Positions 16,290 through 24,165 of a stretch of DNA of 35,004 nucleotides are shown here, in pieces. Location: the NCBI RefSeq assembly GCF_000332055.1, contig NZ_ALVZ01000167.1, positions 1-35,004 on the forward strand. Reading direction: 5' to 3'. Positions within the stretch are counted from its first letter, which is position 1. Each line of letters starts with the position of its first letter. The notes under the pieces were generated by a model. It was not told the DNA's origin. It ran no database searches and was given only the letters and a program-made list of their open reading frames with translations. The position numbers and the translations under genes were made by a program. The DNA comes from Xenococcus sp. PCC 7305. Lineage in GTDB: Bacteria; Cyanobacteriota; Cyanobacteriia; Cyanobacteriales; Xenococcaceae.

Positions 16290-19235
16290 CTTAGCTTCCA
16301 TCCAATTATTGCCTTGATTAACATCCACTACCAAAGGAATGCTAAGACTCACTGCTTCCTCCATAGTAATTTTTATTTTTTCCTGCAAATCAGACCATTC
16401 CTCATGGGGAATTTCAAACACCAATTCATCGTGAACTTGAAGTAATAATTTTGCTTGATAATCTTGCAAAATTTGATGAATTTTTACCATCGCAATTTTT
16501 ATAATATCGGCACTAGAGCCTTGGATCGTAGAATTGGCCGCAGCTCTCAATAATTGAGCATCTTGATAACTATAATTAATATCCTCTAAATCGAGATCTT
16601 CAAGCGCTTTTCCTCGCAAATCCTTCAAGCTATCACTGATGAAATTAAAATAACGCCTTCTCCCTAAGATGGTTGTGACAAAACCTTGGCTCACAGCTTG
16701 TTTTTTGACTAATTCTAAGTAATCAAAAACCTTGCTATAACGTTGATGATACTTCTCAATAAATTCCTTGCCTATTTCCTTCTTGAATCCAGATTCGCGG
16801 GAAAATCTTTGGGCGCCCATACCATAAATAACCCCAAAATTAATAATCTTACCCAATCGTCTCTCTTCAAGAGATATCTCCTCTTTTTCAAATAAAAGCT
16901 GAGCCGTAACACTATGGACATCCTTACTATTTTGATACGCATCAATCAAGACGGGCTCTTGGCTTAAATGAGCCAAAATTCTCAATTCAATTTGAGAATA
17001 ATCAGCGGCAACTAATAACCAATCTTTTTTGGGCAGAAATGCTTTACGAATTTGACGGGAAAATTCAGTACGAATTGGAATATTTTGTAAATTGGGATGG
17101 GAAGATGAAAGTCTTCCGGTTGCCGTCACTGCCTGATTAAAATTCGTATGAACTCTTTGGGTATCTTTTCTCACTAAGTTGGGAATCGCATCAACATAGG
17201 TTGATTTAAGTTTTGATAGCGTACGATATTCCAGAATGCGATCAATTATCGGATGATCCCCTTTAAGCTTTTCTAAGACAGCTTGATTTGTCGAGTAACC
17301 AGTTTTAGTTTTGCGAGTTTTTTTTAGGTTGAGATTGAGTTTTTCAAAGAGAATTACACTCAGCTGTTTTGGAGAACTGAGATTAAATTCTTCCGCCGCA
17401 TCTTGATACACTTTTTGCTCAATATCCTGTATGTCAGCGTTTAGTCGCTGAGAAAACTCTTGTAGATAGGGAACATCTAACGCGATTCCTGTAATCTCCA
17501 TATCAGCTAAAACTGCTTCTAAAGGTTGTTCGACCTCTACCAGTAGTTTTTGCAAATCGGAAAACTGATTTAAATCCTCTTTAATTTTAAAAGCTAGGCA
17601 ATAGGTTGTATAGGCGTCAATGCCGCAATATTCTGCTGTGAGAGCAATATCAAGATTGGCAATAGTCTCTCCTTTCGCTATTCCCAAGTCTTTATAACTT
17701 TTGGCCGTAATTCCAATGTTGTAACGTTCCGATAAATCGGTGAGATTATGAGTTGTTTCGGGATTGATCAGATAACTAGCTAGCATCGTATCGAGAACTA
17801 TGCCGGCTAGCTGAATTCCCTGATAATGAAAAACTAGACGATCAAATTTAGCATTTTGGAAAACTTTGGGGTAGCGATCGCTTTCTAGAATAAATTTTAA
17901 AGCATTTAGAGTTTTTACCTTGTCTAATTGAGTTCCTTGTTTATGTCCCAAAGGAATATAGGCAATATCCGTTGTTTGTGCTCCCCAACAGCAACCAATT
18001 CCTACCAGTTCACCATTATGAGGTTCTAAAGATGTGGTTTCTGTATCCCAAGAAACCGGCTTTTCAATATCAGTTTGTTCTTGAAGAATTGATAGTAATT
18101 TATCTAGTTTTTTAACTGTATCAACTACTAGAGGCTGAATGACATTGGTAATTTGATTTTTCGGAATGTCTTCAGCTTTCTCTTTATTATTTACAATTTT
18201 AGTTGCTGTTCCTGGGGAGAATAAAGATAGCTGTCCATTTTCTTCTGAGTTTGATTTTACTGTTGCAAGTTCTAATTGCTGTTCTGGCTCTTGAAGAAAG
18301 GTGCTGAGGCGATCGCAGATCTTTTTAAGTTCTAATTCTTTTAGAAGGGGAATTGCAGCTTGAGGATTGAAATTATCAAATTGACAATCTTCGAGGTTAA
18401 TTTCTAGCGCAACATCTGTGACAATCTTGGCGAGAAAGCGAGAATGAAAAGCATTATCTCTATCCAAGGCTAATTTCTTTTTAACAGCTCCCTTGACCCG
18501 ATCTAAATTCTCATAGATGGCATCTAAATTATCAAACTCTGCTATTAATTTAACGGCTGTTTTGTCGCCAACTCCTTTCACTCCTGGAATATTATCCGAT
18601 GCATCCCCACATAAGGCCTTATAATCTACAACCTGTTCGGGAGTTACTTTAAGCTTTTCGATTACCGCATCCCGATTAAATTCTGTGTAATTTTTCTTGG
18701 CAGACCTGAAAGCTCTAGGGTCTAGATACAAAATTTCAATCTGGCGCTCATCATCTACTAATTGGAATAAATCGCGATCGCCGCTGACAATTTTAACTTG
18801 ATATCCCTCGGTTGCGGCTTTCTGAGCCAAAGTACCTAAAACATCATCAGCTTCAAACCCGGCTTTTGTTGTCACCTTAATATTTAAAGTAGCGAGAAGC
18901 TGTTGCAAATTCGCCATATCGGGAATGAAATCATCAGGAGTTTCTTTGCGATTTGCCTTGTAGTTACTATCGGCGACCTTACGAAAAGTCGGCTCTGCCA
19001 GATCAAATGCGATCGCAATGCCTTGAGGTTTTTGTAACTCGATTATTTGTAACAAAGAATTTAAAAAGCCAAAACAGATGCTTGTCGGGATTCCTGAAGC
19101 AGTTCGTAAGGGGCCTTGACGAGAATGGGCAAAAGCATAATAAGAGCGAAAGGCTAAGGAATGACCATCTATTAGGAGAAATATCGGGTTAGTAGTTTTC
19201 TCATTAGTTTGATTAGTTTCCATAGATTGAGTCAT
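16287..19235 (-). CDS. polA: DNA polymerase I
   Basis: A 982-residue polymerase that fills gaps in excision repair and removes RNA primers. Domains in order: 5'-3' exonuclease (about 15-310, starting LLIDGHSLAFRSYYAF), 3'-5' proofreading exonuclease (about 370-570) and family A polymerase (about 600-982). The proofreading residues are present: Asp397 and Glu399 in DTET, NAKFD as motif II and YCGID as motif III, so proofreading should be active. Polymerase motifs include DYSQIELRILAHLS, RRLGKIINFGVIYGMG and HDELVFE. Start at ATG 19235; a second ATG four codons on is equally possible. The TAA stop is the final triplet of a heptamer array. Confidence 0.97.
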   Translation of the reverse strand: MTQSMETNQTNEKTTNPIFLLIDGHSLAFRSYYAFAHSRQGPLRTASGIPTSICFGFLNSLLQIIELQKPQGIAIAFDLAEPTFRKVADSNYKANRKETPDDFIPDMANLQQLLATLNIKVTTKAGFEADDVLGTLAQKAATEGYQVKIVSGDRDLFQLVDDERQIEILYLDPRAFRSAKKNYTEFNRDAVIEKLKVTPEQVVDYKALCGDASDNIPGVKGVGDKTAVKLIAEFDNLDAIYENLDRVKGAVKKKLALDRDNAFHSRFLAKIVTDVALEINLEDCQFDNFNPQAAIPLLKELELKKICDRLSTFLQEPEQQLELATVKSNSEENGQLSLFSPGTATKIVNNKEKAEDIPKNQITNVIQPLVVDTVKKLDKLLSILQEQTDIEKPVSWDTETTSLEPHNGELVGIGCCWGAQTTDIAYIPLGHKQGTQLDKVKTLNALKFILESDRYPKVFQNAKFDRLVFHYQGIQLAGIVLDTMLASYLINPETTHNLTDLSERYNIGITAKSYKDLGIAKGETIANLDIALTAEYCGIDAYTTYCLAFKIKEDLNQFSDLQKLLVEVEQPLEAVLADMEITGIALDVPYLQEFSQRLNADIQDIEQKVYQDAAEEFNLSSPKQLSVILFEKLNLNLKKTRKTKTGYSTNQAVLEKLKGDHPIIDRILEYRTLSKLKSTYVDAIPNLVRKDTQRVHTNFNQAVTATGRLSSSHPNLQNIPIRTEFSRQIRKAFLPKKDWLLVAADYSQIELRILAHLSQEPVLIDAYQNSKDVHSVTAQLLFEKEEISLEERRLGKIINFGVIYGMGAQRFSRESGFKKEIGKEFIEKYHQRYSKVFDYLELVKKQAVSQGFVTTILGRRRYFNFISDSLKDLRGKALEDLDLEDINYSYQDAQLLRAAANSTIQGSSADIIKIAMVKIHQILQDYQAKLLLQVHDELVFEIPHEEWSDLQEKIKITMEEAVSLSIPLVVDVNQGNNWMEAK

Positions 19236-19899
19236 AAATTAAGAAATTCGCTAGGGATTAAGGAAGTATGGGGAACCATAAATCATCATATATATTACGG
19301 CCAATTATCATCCAAAAAAATCTTGTAGTTCTTTAAAGTAAATATCTCTACCTATTAACAAATGTAAACATGAGTGACAAGTGATTGCTTTTTCCAAGAA
19401 TACGATGTTAGTCTGTTCACAGACACAAAAGGAAGCGACAGGAAGCTCCTTCTAAGCATGAGATTGGACCCTGTGTCGTCTGCACCAATCAACCCAGTAC
19501 TTTCCATCAAAGAGTAACCATTAGGTAGACTTGCTGACGTTTTTATTAGCGTTGCAACTACGATCTTAGCCAGAGGTGGTAAAAGAGTTCGATTTGTTTC
19601 GGCAAAGTTGCTTGGGAAATATTATTCAGTTCTACTTATTTTTTTGTATTATTTATCTGTCAAAACATTACCAAGTTTTAGTTCAGAATACCTAGTTGGT
19701 AATTCAGACAAGGAATCGGGAGAGGCAGGCAGTAAATGTAGTTTAGTTAGCTTTTGTATGTCAATTATTAGCCAATGAAACTGCCTCTCTAACCTTAAAA
19801 ATTTAATATTGTGACTTGAGGACGTCTATGGATTTTATTCATAGTCTTTTGTTTTTTTTGGGCAATCTTATTTAGACAACTTTAGACAACTGATAACTG
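19236..19899. ncRNA. Gene-free 664 bp with nested inverted repeats; candidate structured RNA
   Basis: There is no reading frame of note. Several inverted repeats cluster: GTCTG-ttca-CAGAC (19411-19424); GACACA (19422-19427) with TGTGTC (19472-19477), enclosing AAGGA (19429-19433) with TCCTT (19447-19451); GCAACT (19554-19559) with AGTTGC (19606-19611); and GAGAGGCAG (19720-19728) with CTGCCTCTC (19781-19789). I could not match it to rnpB, tmRNA, SRP RNA or 6S RNA by eye. Strand and limits are not determined. Confidence 0.3.
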
Positions 19900-21039
19900 T
19901 TAGCTGAGAATAAGCATAGCATCGCCAAAAGAATAGAACCGATAACGATTCGCGATCGCATCCTGATATAAACTAAAAAGCCGCTCCCTCCCCGTCAAAG
20001 CACTAACCAACATCAATAAACTAGAACCAGGTAAATGGAAATTGGTAATCAAACCATCGACAATTTGCCAATCATATCCTGGATAGATAAAGAGATTGGT
20101 TTTCCCTCGAAAAGCTTGTAACTCATTCCCCTCATCAACCAAAGAAGATTGTGCTGCACCCTCTAAAGCTCTAACAGCAGTGGTTCCCACAGCAATAATC
20201 CTGCCCCCTCTAGCCTTAGTCTCCTTAATTTTTCTTGTGGTTTCTTCACTAACTTCAATCCACTCCTGATGCATCTGATGTTCTGTGATCTTTTCCACTT
20301 CCACTGGGCGAAAAGTTCCTACCCCCACATGAAGAGTAATATAAGTTTGGTCAATGCCCTTAGATTGTAATTTGTCCAATAACTCATGGGTAAAATGTAA
20401 CCCAGCTGTGGGGGCGGCCACAGCACCGTCTTTTTGAGCAAAGACAGTTTGGTATTGTAGCGGTTGGGACTCACGAGAAGTGATATAGGGCGGAAGCGGC
20501 ACTTCGCCAAACTCACTCAATAATTGCCAAAAGGATTCAGGAGAATCGCAGTCAAAGCGCAAGATGCGGCCACCTGTCACTTCGTCTTTTGCCACTACAG
20601 TGGCGCTGAGTCTTGCTCCTTTTTGGTGCAATGTAAGGTCTCTGGGGTTGCCCTTCAAAGTTTGAGTATTGATATTGCCATTAGTCTGATTGTGTTGAGG
20701 AGTAAATAAAATCTTTGTGCCTAGTTTAAATCTTTTTCCTGGTTTAACTAAAGCGAGCCAACAATTGGTTTCTGTTTCTTCCAACAACAAAACTTCAACA
20801 GCTGCCCCAGTAGATTTAGCTCCAAAAAGTCGAGCGGGAATTACTCGGGTATTATTTAACACCAAGAGATCCCCAGGCAATAGCCAATCAGGTAAGGTAC
20901 TGAATATGCTGTGATGATGCGTGCTCGGTGAATTCACAACCAAAAGGCGAGAACTATCCCTCGGGCTGACAGGAGTCTGAGCAATCAGCTCGGGAGGTAA
21001 GTTATAGCTATAGTTCGACAACAATAAATCTTTACTCAT
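19900..21039 (-). CDS. queA: tRNA preQ1(34) S-adenosylmethionine ribosyltransferase-isomerase
   Basis: QueA transfers and isomerises the ribosyl part of S-adenosylmethionine onto 7-aminomethyl-7-deazaguanine in tRNA, giving epoxyqueuosine. The 379-residue product shows the family hallmarks: YNLPPELIAQTPVSPRDSSRLLV at the N-terminus, LPDWLLPGDLLVLNNTRVIPARLFG, PTAGLHFTHELL, LHVGVGTFRPVEVEKITEHQMHQEW, and C-terminal TNFHLPGSSLLMLVSAL. ATG 21039 is chosen; the frame is open to a TTG at 21054, but MSKDLLLSNYSY is the usual kind of start. A stretch rich in Asn, Thr and Gln (about 120-140) looks like a lineage-specific loop. It appears to be a single gene with long spacers on both sides. Confidence 0.95.
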   Translation of the reverse strand: MSKDLLLSNYSYNLPPELIAQTPVSPRDSSRLLVVNSPSTHHHSIFSTLPDWLLPGDLLVLNNTRVIPARLFGAKSTGAAVEVLLLEETETNCWLALVKPGKRFKLGTKILFTPQHNQTNGNINTQTLKGNPRDLTLHQKGARLSATVVAKDEVTGGRILRFDCDSPESFWQLLSEFGEVPLPPYITSRESQPLQYQTVFAQKDGAVAAPTAGLHFTHELLDKLQSKGIDQTYITLHVGVGTFRPVEVEKITEHQMHQEWIEVSEETTRKIKETKARGGRIIAVGTTAVRALEGAAQSSLVDEGNELQAFRGKTNLFIYPGYDWQIVDGLITNFHLPGSSLLMLVSALTGRERLFSLYQDAIANRYRFYSFGDAMLILS

Positions 21040-21190
21040 AAGCAATTTAAACAATTAAAACTTTCTTAAGATTTTAAACTTGGGTAATATCCCCTATAGA
21101 AAATTCAGAAAATCGGGTGCTTTTCCCCTAGCGAAACACAGTCTGCTCTTGCGACACTTAGGTCAGTGAAGCTGTAGGACAGAGGTATTT

Positions 21191-21580
21191 ATGGATTTTC
21201 TTTATTTTCTTGCTAACGCTAGCCTGGGTCTAAGGACAATTGAATATCTTCGCACAATGGAACATGCGAAGTTCGCTTCTATTACAGTAATCCATCAAAT
21301 AGATGGTTGGATAGTGAAAATCCGCTATCCCCAGCCCCTCAGTGATCAGCATCGGGATGATTTCCGTGCTTTTATGAATGAGTTGGGAATTCCTTATGAG
21401 GCAGAAATGCGTCTGCAAATGGTTTTTTGGAGCTTGGAAACAGGACAATCCACAGTAGAGGTTATGCGTCGCTACCAAGTGGCCATCGTTTCCCATGGAA
21501 TACCTGATACTAAAGAGATAGAAGCTTTTAGGCAACAGTTTACCAAAGGACTTGGATATTGTCCTGAGACTCTAGCCTAA
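21191..21580 (+). CDS. Unrecognised small soluble protein
   Basis: A 129-residue protein, ATG start, with no signal peptide or membrane helix. The central part (KFASITVIHQIDGWIVKIRY, then LSDQHRDDFRAFMNELGIPYEAEMRLQMVFWSLETGQ) is a plausible alpha/beta fold. I cannot name the family. It is the first of three plus-strand genes before tRNA-Leu, about 150 bases after the divergent queA start. Codon use and length look genuine. Confidence 0.6.
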   Translation: MDFLYFLANASLGLRTIEYLRTMEHAKFASITVIHQIDGWIVKIRYPQPLSDQHRDDFRAFMNELGIPYEAEMRLQMVFWSLETGQSTVEVMRRYQVAIVSHGIPDTKEIEAFRQQFTKGLGYCPETLA

Positions 21581-21754
21581 AAAAAGGGAAAACTTCTTCT
21601 TGTTTGATTGCAGCGTTAAAAAATACAAAGAAATTGCAGAAGATATCGTTTTAATTAACGATCCTTTGCTAGAATACCCAGGGTCAGACGGAGTCCGCCG
21701 ATAAGACGACGCTTCTTACTCTGACTTAGTTAATTAAGATTAAATAAAAAATCT

Positions 21755-22258
21755 TTGAGTCAATCTTTAAATCTCCCTACCCTAGACACTTTAACCCAAG
21801 AGCTAGCAGCAATTCAGCAAACTGGTTCTCGGCGTATTGCCTTGCTCGGTTCTCGTCATGTTCCTATCATGCATCAACAACTGATAGAAATGATGAGCTA
21901 CGCTCTAGTATTGGCAGGTAATCGCTTAGTTACATCTGGTGCAACTGGCACCAATTCTGCTGCGATTAAAGGTGCAATGCGAGCTGATCCTAATTTACTA
22001 ACCGTAATCTTGCCCCAAAGTTTAGAATTACAACCGCGGGAATCTCAAGAGCAATTAAAACAGGTTATGAATTTAGTGATCAAGTCAGAAAATGATAGTC
22101 TTTCCCTAGGTGATGCTAGTGCAATTTGCAATCGAGAGATTATTACAAGATCTCAGCAGCTAATTTGTTTTGCTTTTCACCATAGTGATACTTTGCTGAA
22201 AACTTGCGAAGAAGCAGAAGAAAAGAGAAAGATCGTCACCTTGTTTTATTTCGATTAG
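21755..22258 (+). CDS. SLOG/DprA-like Rossmann protein
   Basis: A 167-residue protein of the type often labelled DNA recombination-mediator protein A in cyanobacteria. The nucleotide-binding core is visible: RIALLGSRHVPIMHQQLIEMMSYALVLAGNRLVTSGATGTNSAAIKGAM, where the GSR and SGATGTN loops are SLOG-like. It is much shorter than true DprA and lacks its other domains, so a role in DNA uptake should not be assumed; nucleotide or signal binding is as likely. The start is TTG at 21755, because the next in-frame ATG (codon 46) would remove the first strand. It ends 8 bases before the MAPEG gene, suggesting co-transcription. Confidence 0.72.
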   Translation: MSQSLNLPTLDTLTQELAAIQQTGSRRIALLGSRHVPIMHQQLIEMMSYALVLAGNRLVTSGATGTNSAAIKGAMRADPNLLTVILPQSLELQPRESQEQLKQVMNLVIKSENDSLSLGDASAICNREIITRSQQLICFAFHHSDTLLKTCEEAEEKRKIVTLFYFD

Positions 22259-22266
22259 ATTAATTT

Positions 22267-22674
22267 ATGAATTTTTCTGTTCATGCTGTTCTACTGTATT
22301 CGATTGTAGGAGCAGTTGTCTTGACCTACGCACCTTTTCTGGTCGTTGGTTTTGCCCGTTTTCAGAGTGGTTATGACCAGTCGGCTCCCCGCGCGATGTT
22401 TGACAAGTTGCCAGACTATGCAAAAAGGGCTACTTGGGCGCATCAAAACTGTTTTGAAGCTTTAACTATTTTCACAGCAGCTGCCTTGATGGCATTTGTT
22501 ACGGGGGTAGAATCTGATTGGGCTCTCTTTGCGGCGATCGCCTTTCTCATTTCGCGTTTGTTTTATTCCGTATTTTATATTCTAAATGTTCCTATTTTGC
22601 GCTCTCTCATGTTCGCAGTGGGCTCGCTCTCGGGTTATGTATTATTTGGCCTAAGTTTATTGGCAGTCAATTAG
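22267..22674 (+). CDS. MAPEG family membrane protein
   Basis: A 135-residue protein with four hydrophobic helices, the MAPEG architecture (membrane-associated proteins in eicosanoid and glutathione metabolism). The conserved first cytoplasmic loop contains RATWAHQNCFEALTIFTAAAL, matching the R-x-x-x-A-x-x-N-x-x-E pattern, followed by SRLFYSVFYILNVPILRS. Bacterial members may act as glutathione-dependent transferases or peroxidases, but no substrate is known here. It starts with ATG 8 bases after the SLOG gene and ends about 110 bases before tRNA-Leu. Confidence 0.88.
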   Translation: MNFSVHAVLLYSIVGAVVLTYAPFLVVGFARFQSGYDQSAPRAMFDKLPDYAKRATWAHQNCFEALTIFTAAALMAFVTGVESDWALFAAIAFLISRLFYSVFYILNVPILRSLMFAVGSLSGYVLFGLSLLAVN

Positions 22675-22732
22675 CTGTACGCCATATTATTTGAGGGTTT
22701 TCAGGCTTAGCAAAAAAAGAAAGAGTTTTTTC

Positions 22733-22762
22733 TTGTAAGAAAAACCCAAGTTGGATTATAAT
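22733..22762 (+). promoter_or_regulatory. Promoter of tRNA-Leu
   Basis: A perfect TATAAT (22757-22762) lies 19 bases before the tRNA, with TTGTAA (22733-22738) 18 bases further upstream as the -35 element. This fits a sigma-70-type promoter. Confidence 0.65.
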
Positions 22763-22781
22763 CATGTAGCATTGAACTAAA

Positions 22782-22861
22782 GGGCGATTGGCGGAATTGG
22801 TAGACGCACCACACTCAAAATGTGGCGAGAAATCGTGAGAGTTCGAGTCTCTCATCGCCCA
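22782..22861 (+). tRNA. tRNA-Leu(CAA)
   Basis: An 80-base class II tRNA. The acceptor stem GGGCGAT (22782-22788) pairs with ATCGCCC (22854-22860), followed by discriminator A. The D arm contains GGCGGAATTGGTAGACGC, typical of tRNA-Leu. The anticodon stem CCACA / TGTGG encloses loop CTCAAAA, giving anticodon CAA. There is a variable arm and the T arm GAGAGTTCGAGTCTCTC. CCA is not encoded. Confidence 0.97.
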
Positions 22862-22973
22862 TGTATTTATTTATCCATTATCCAGTAAGCTCTCATAAGG
22901 TTCGGTTCAGATAGCTGTGATGACTGGTCTCTTTTTGAGCATTCTTCCGCCGTCAACTAGTGGACTATTTTTA

Positions 22974-23240
22974 TCATTGTAACTCTCTAATTCTATCGAG
23001 AGCTTTTTGATACCAATAACCTGTATTTCCTTGTTGCTGATATAAATCTGCTACTTGTTGGAAATTTTGAATTGCTGTTTGTTTATCACCTATTTTCCCA
23101 TAGCTGTTGCCTCGACCGTAATAAGCATTTGCATGTTGAGAATCGAGACGAATTGCTTCATTATAATCCGCGATCGCCTTTTGATATTCTCCTAAATTAT
23201 TGTAACTATTACCACGATGACTGTAGACATCTATACGTCT
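22974..23240 (-). pseudogene. 5'-truncated TPR-repeat gene
   Basis: Minus-strand translation gives a clear tetratricopeptide tail: GEYQKAIADYNEAIRLDSQ, then HANAYYGRGNSYGKIGDKQTAIQNF, ending ALDRIRELQ and a TGA stop at 22974-22976. Going upstream, TPR similarity fades near 23230 and the frame closes at an in-frame TAA (23274-23276) with no ATG, GTG or TTG before the repeats. It is therefore the 3' remnant of a larger TPR protein whose front was lost. It sits between tRNA-Leu and a toxin-antitoxin pair, consistent with insertion or deletion at this spot. Confidence 0.75.
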
Positions 23241-23536
23241 GGTGTGGATTAAAAGATACTGAATTGATAGATTTTAAGAATGGCTCCTTACCTATGGGTT
23301 ATCGGTTTAACCGTTGGTAATCTAGGTTGGTCAATTATTAAAACTTCTGTTCCTGAATTACTTTGTCGTAGGGCTAGATCTGCTAATCGTCCTAGACTAT
23401 CAGAACTCGCAATTCAAACAAGTTGCGATGTTTTTCATTCCAGTATACATAATCGTTATCATGGGGTAATACTCGAAATATTTATGATGTAGGGCAATTT
23501 AAATGCTAAGCTGTAGCTTATAGACTACAAATAAAT
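23241..23536. promoter_or_regulatory. Toxin-antitoxin upstream region with palindromic operator candidate
   Basis: TAAGCT-GT-AGCTTA (23507-23520) is a perfect palindrome ending 16 bases before the toxin ATG. That is where HigA-type antitoxins usually bind to autoregulate. The rest of the stretch is spacer beyond the TPR remnant; a 70-codon open frame in it has no recognisable features. Confidence 0.5.
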
Positions 23537-23875
23537 ATGAAATCCCAAGAAAAAATTGTTCTTACTTATGTAAAAAAAGACGGTAGTGTCCCTTTTAATG
23601 ATTGGCTAGCATCATTACGAGATAAAAAGGCACGAGCAAAAATTAGAGCGAGAATCAACCGTATCAGACTAGGAAATTTAGGCGATTGTAAAACTGTTGG
23701 AGAAGGTGTGAGCGAACTAAGAATTAATTTTGGTTCTGGTTTTCGAGTTTATTTTGCTCAACAAGGAAACACGATAATAATTCTGCTACATGGCGGGGAT
23801 AAAAGTAGCCAAGATAAAGATATAAAAAAGGCAAAACTATATTGGCAAGATTACAAGAGGCGCGACGATGACTAA
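23537..23875 (+). CDS. RelE/HigB-type toxin (addiction module killer protein)
   Basis: A 112-residue basic protein resembling the RelE/ParE-superfamily killer proteins paired with an HTH antidote. Typical segments are DGSVPFNDWLASLRDKKARAKIRARINRIRLGNLGDCKTVGEGVSELRINFGSGFRVYF and the ending IIILLHGGDKSSQDKDIKKAKLYWQDYKRR. Related toxins cleave mRNA on the ribosome. The gene comes first and overlaps the antitoxin by 8 bases, the toxin-first order of HigBA-like modules. Both partners look intact. Confidence 0.88.
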   Translation: MKSQEKIVLTYVKKDGSVPFNDWLASLRDKKARAKIRARINRIRLGNLGDCKTVGEGVSELRINFGSGFRVYFAQQGNTIIILLHGGDKSSQDKDIKKAKLYWQDYKRRDDD

Positions 23876-24161
23876 AAAAAGTAGAAGTTATAGAGATGAT
23901 TTACTTAAGTCTTTGACTGATCCTGATGAAGCGAAAGAATATCTTAATGCTGCTTTAGAAGATGAAAATCCTGAAGTATTTCTCTTGGCACTTAGGGATA
24001 TAGTTGATACCAATACCAGTATGAGCCAATTAGCTCAAGCTACTAATCGTAATCGTGAAAGTTTGTATAAAACTCTTTCTGAAAAAGGAAATCCACAATT
24101 AAGTAGTATTCGCAGTATCTTAAGCAATTTAGGATTCAAATTGATAGTAGACGTTAACTAA
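23868..24161 (+). CDS. HigA-like HTH antitoxin
   Basis: A 97-residue partner of the upstream toxin. DDLLKSLTDPDEAKEYLNAALEDENPEVFLLALRDIV is the characteristic N-terminal half of addiction-module antidote proteins. MSQLAQATNRNRESLYKTLSEKGNPQLSSIRSILSNLGF is a Cro/C1-type helix-turn-helix. It should neutralise the toxin and repress the operon, probably through the palindrome at 23507-23520. It ends 4 bases before the convergent recG stop, so no terminator fits between them. Confidence 0.88.
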   Translation: MTKKSRSYRDDLLKSLTDPDEAKEYLNAALEDENPEVFLLALRDIVDTNTSMSQLAQATNRNRESLYKTLSEKGNPQLSSIRSILSNLGFKLIVDVN

Positions 24162-24165
24162 TTTC

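Noticed and set aside
19236-19899. rnpB, tmRNA, SRP RNA or 6S RNA
   Set aside because: None of their conserved core words were recognised; only generic inverted repeats were found.
21755-22258. Full DprA for natural transformation
   Set aside because: The protein is only 167 residues and holds just the SLOG-like core; true DprA is about twice as long.
23280-23492. 70-codon plus-strand open frame between the TPR remnant and the toxin gene
   Set aside because: No recognisable motif, no ribosome site, and it lies in an apparent insertion or deletion scar.
22862-23536. Integration site with duplicated tRNA 3' end
   Set aside because: No second copy of the tRNA-Leu 3' sequence was found in this interval.
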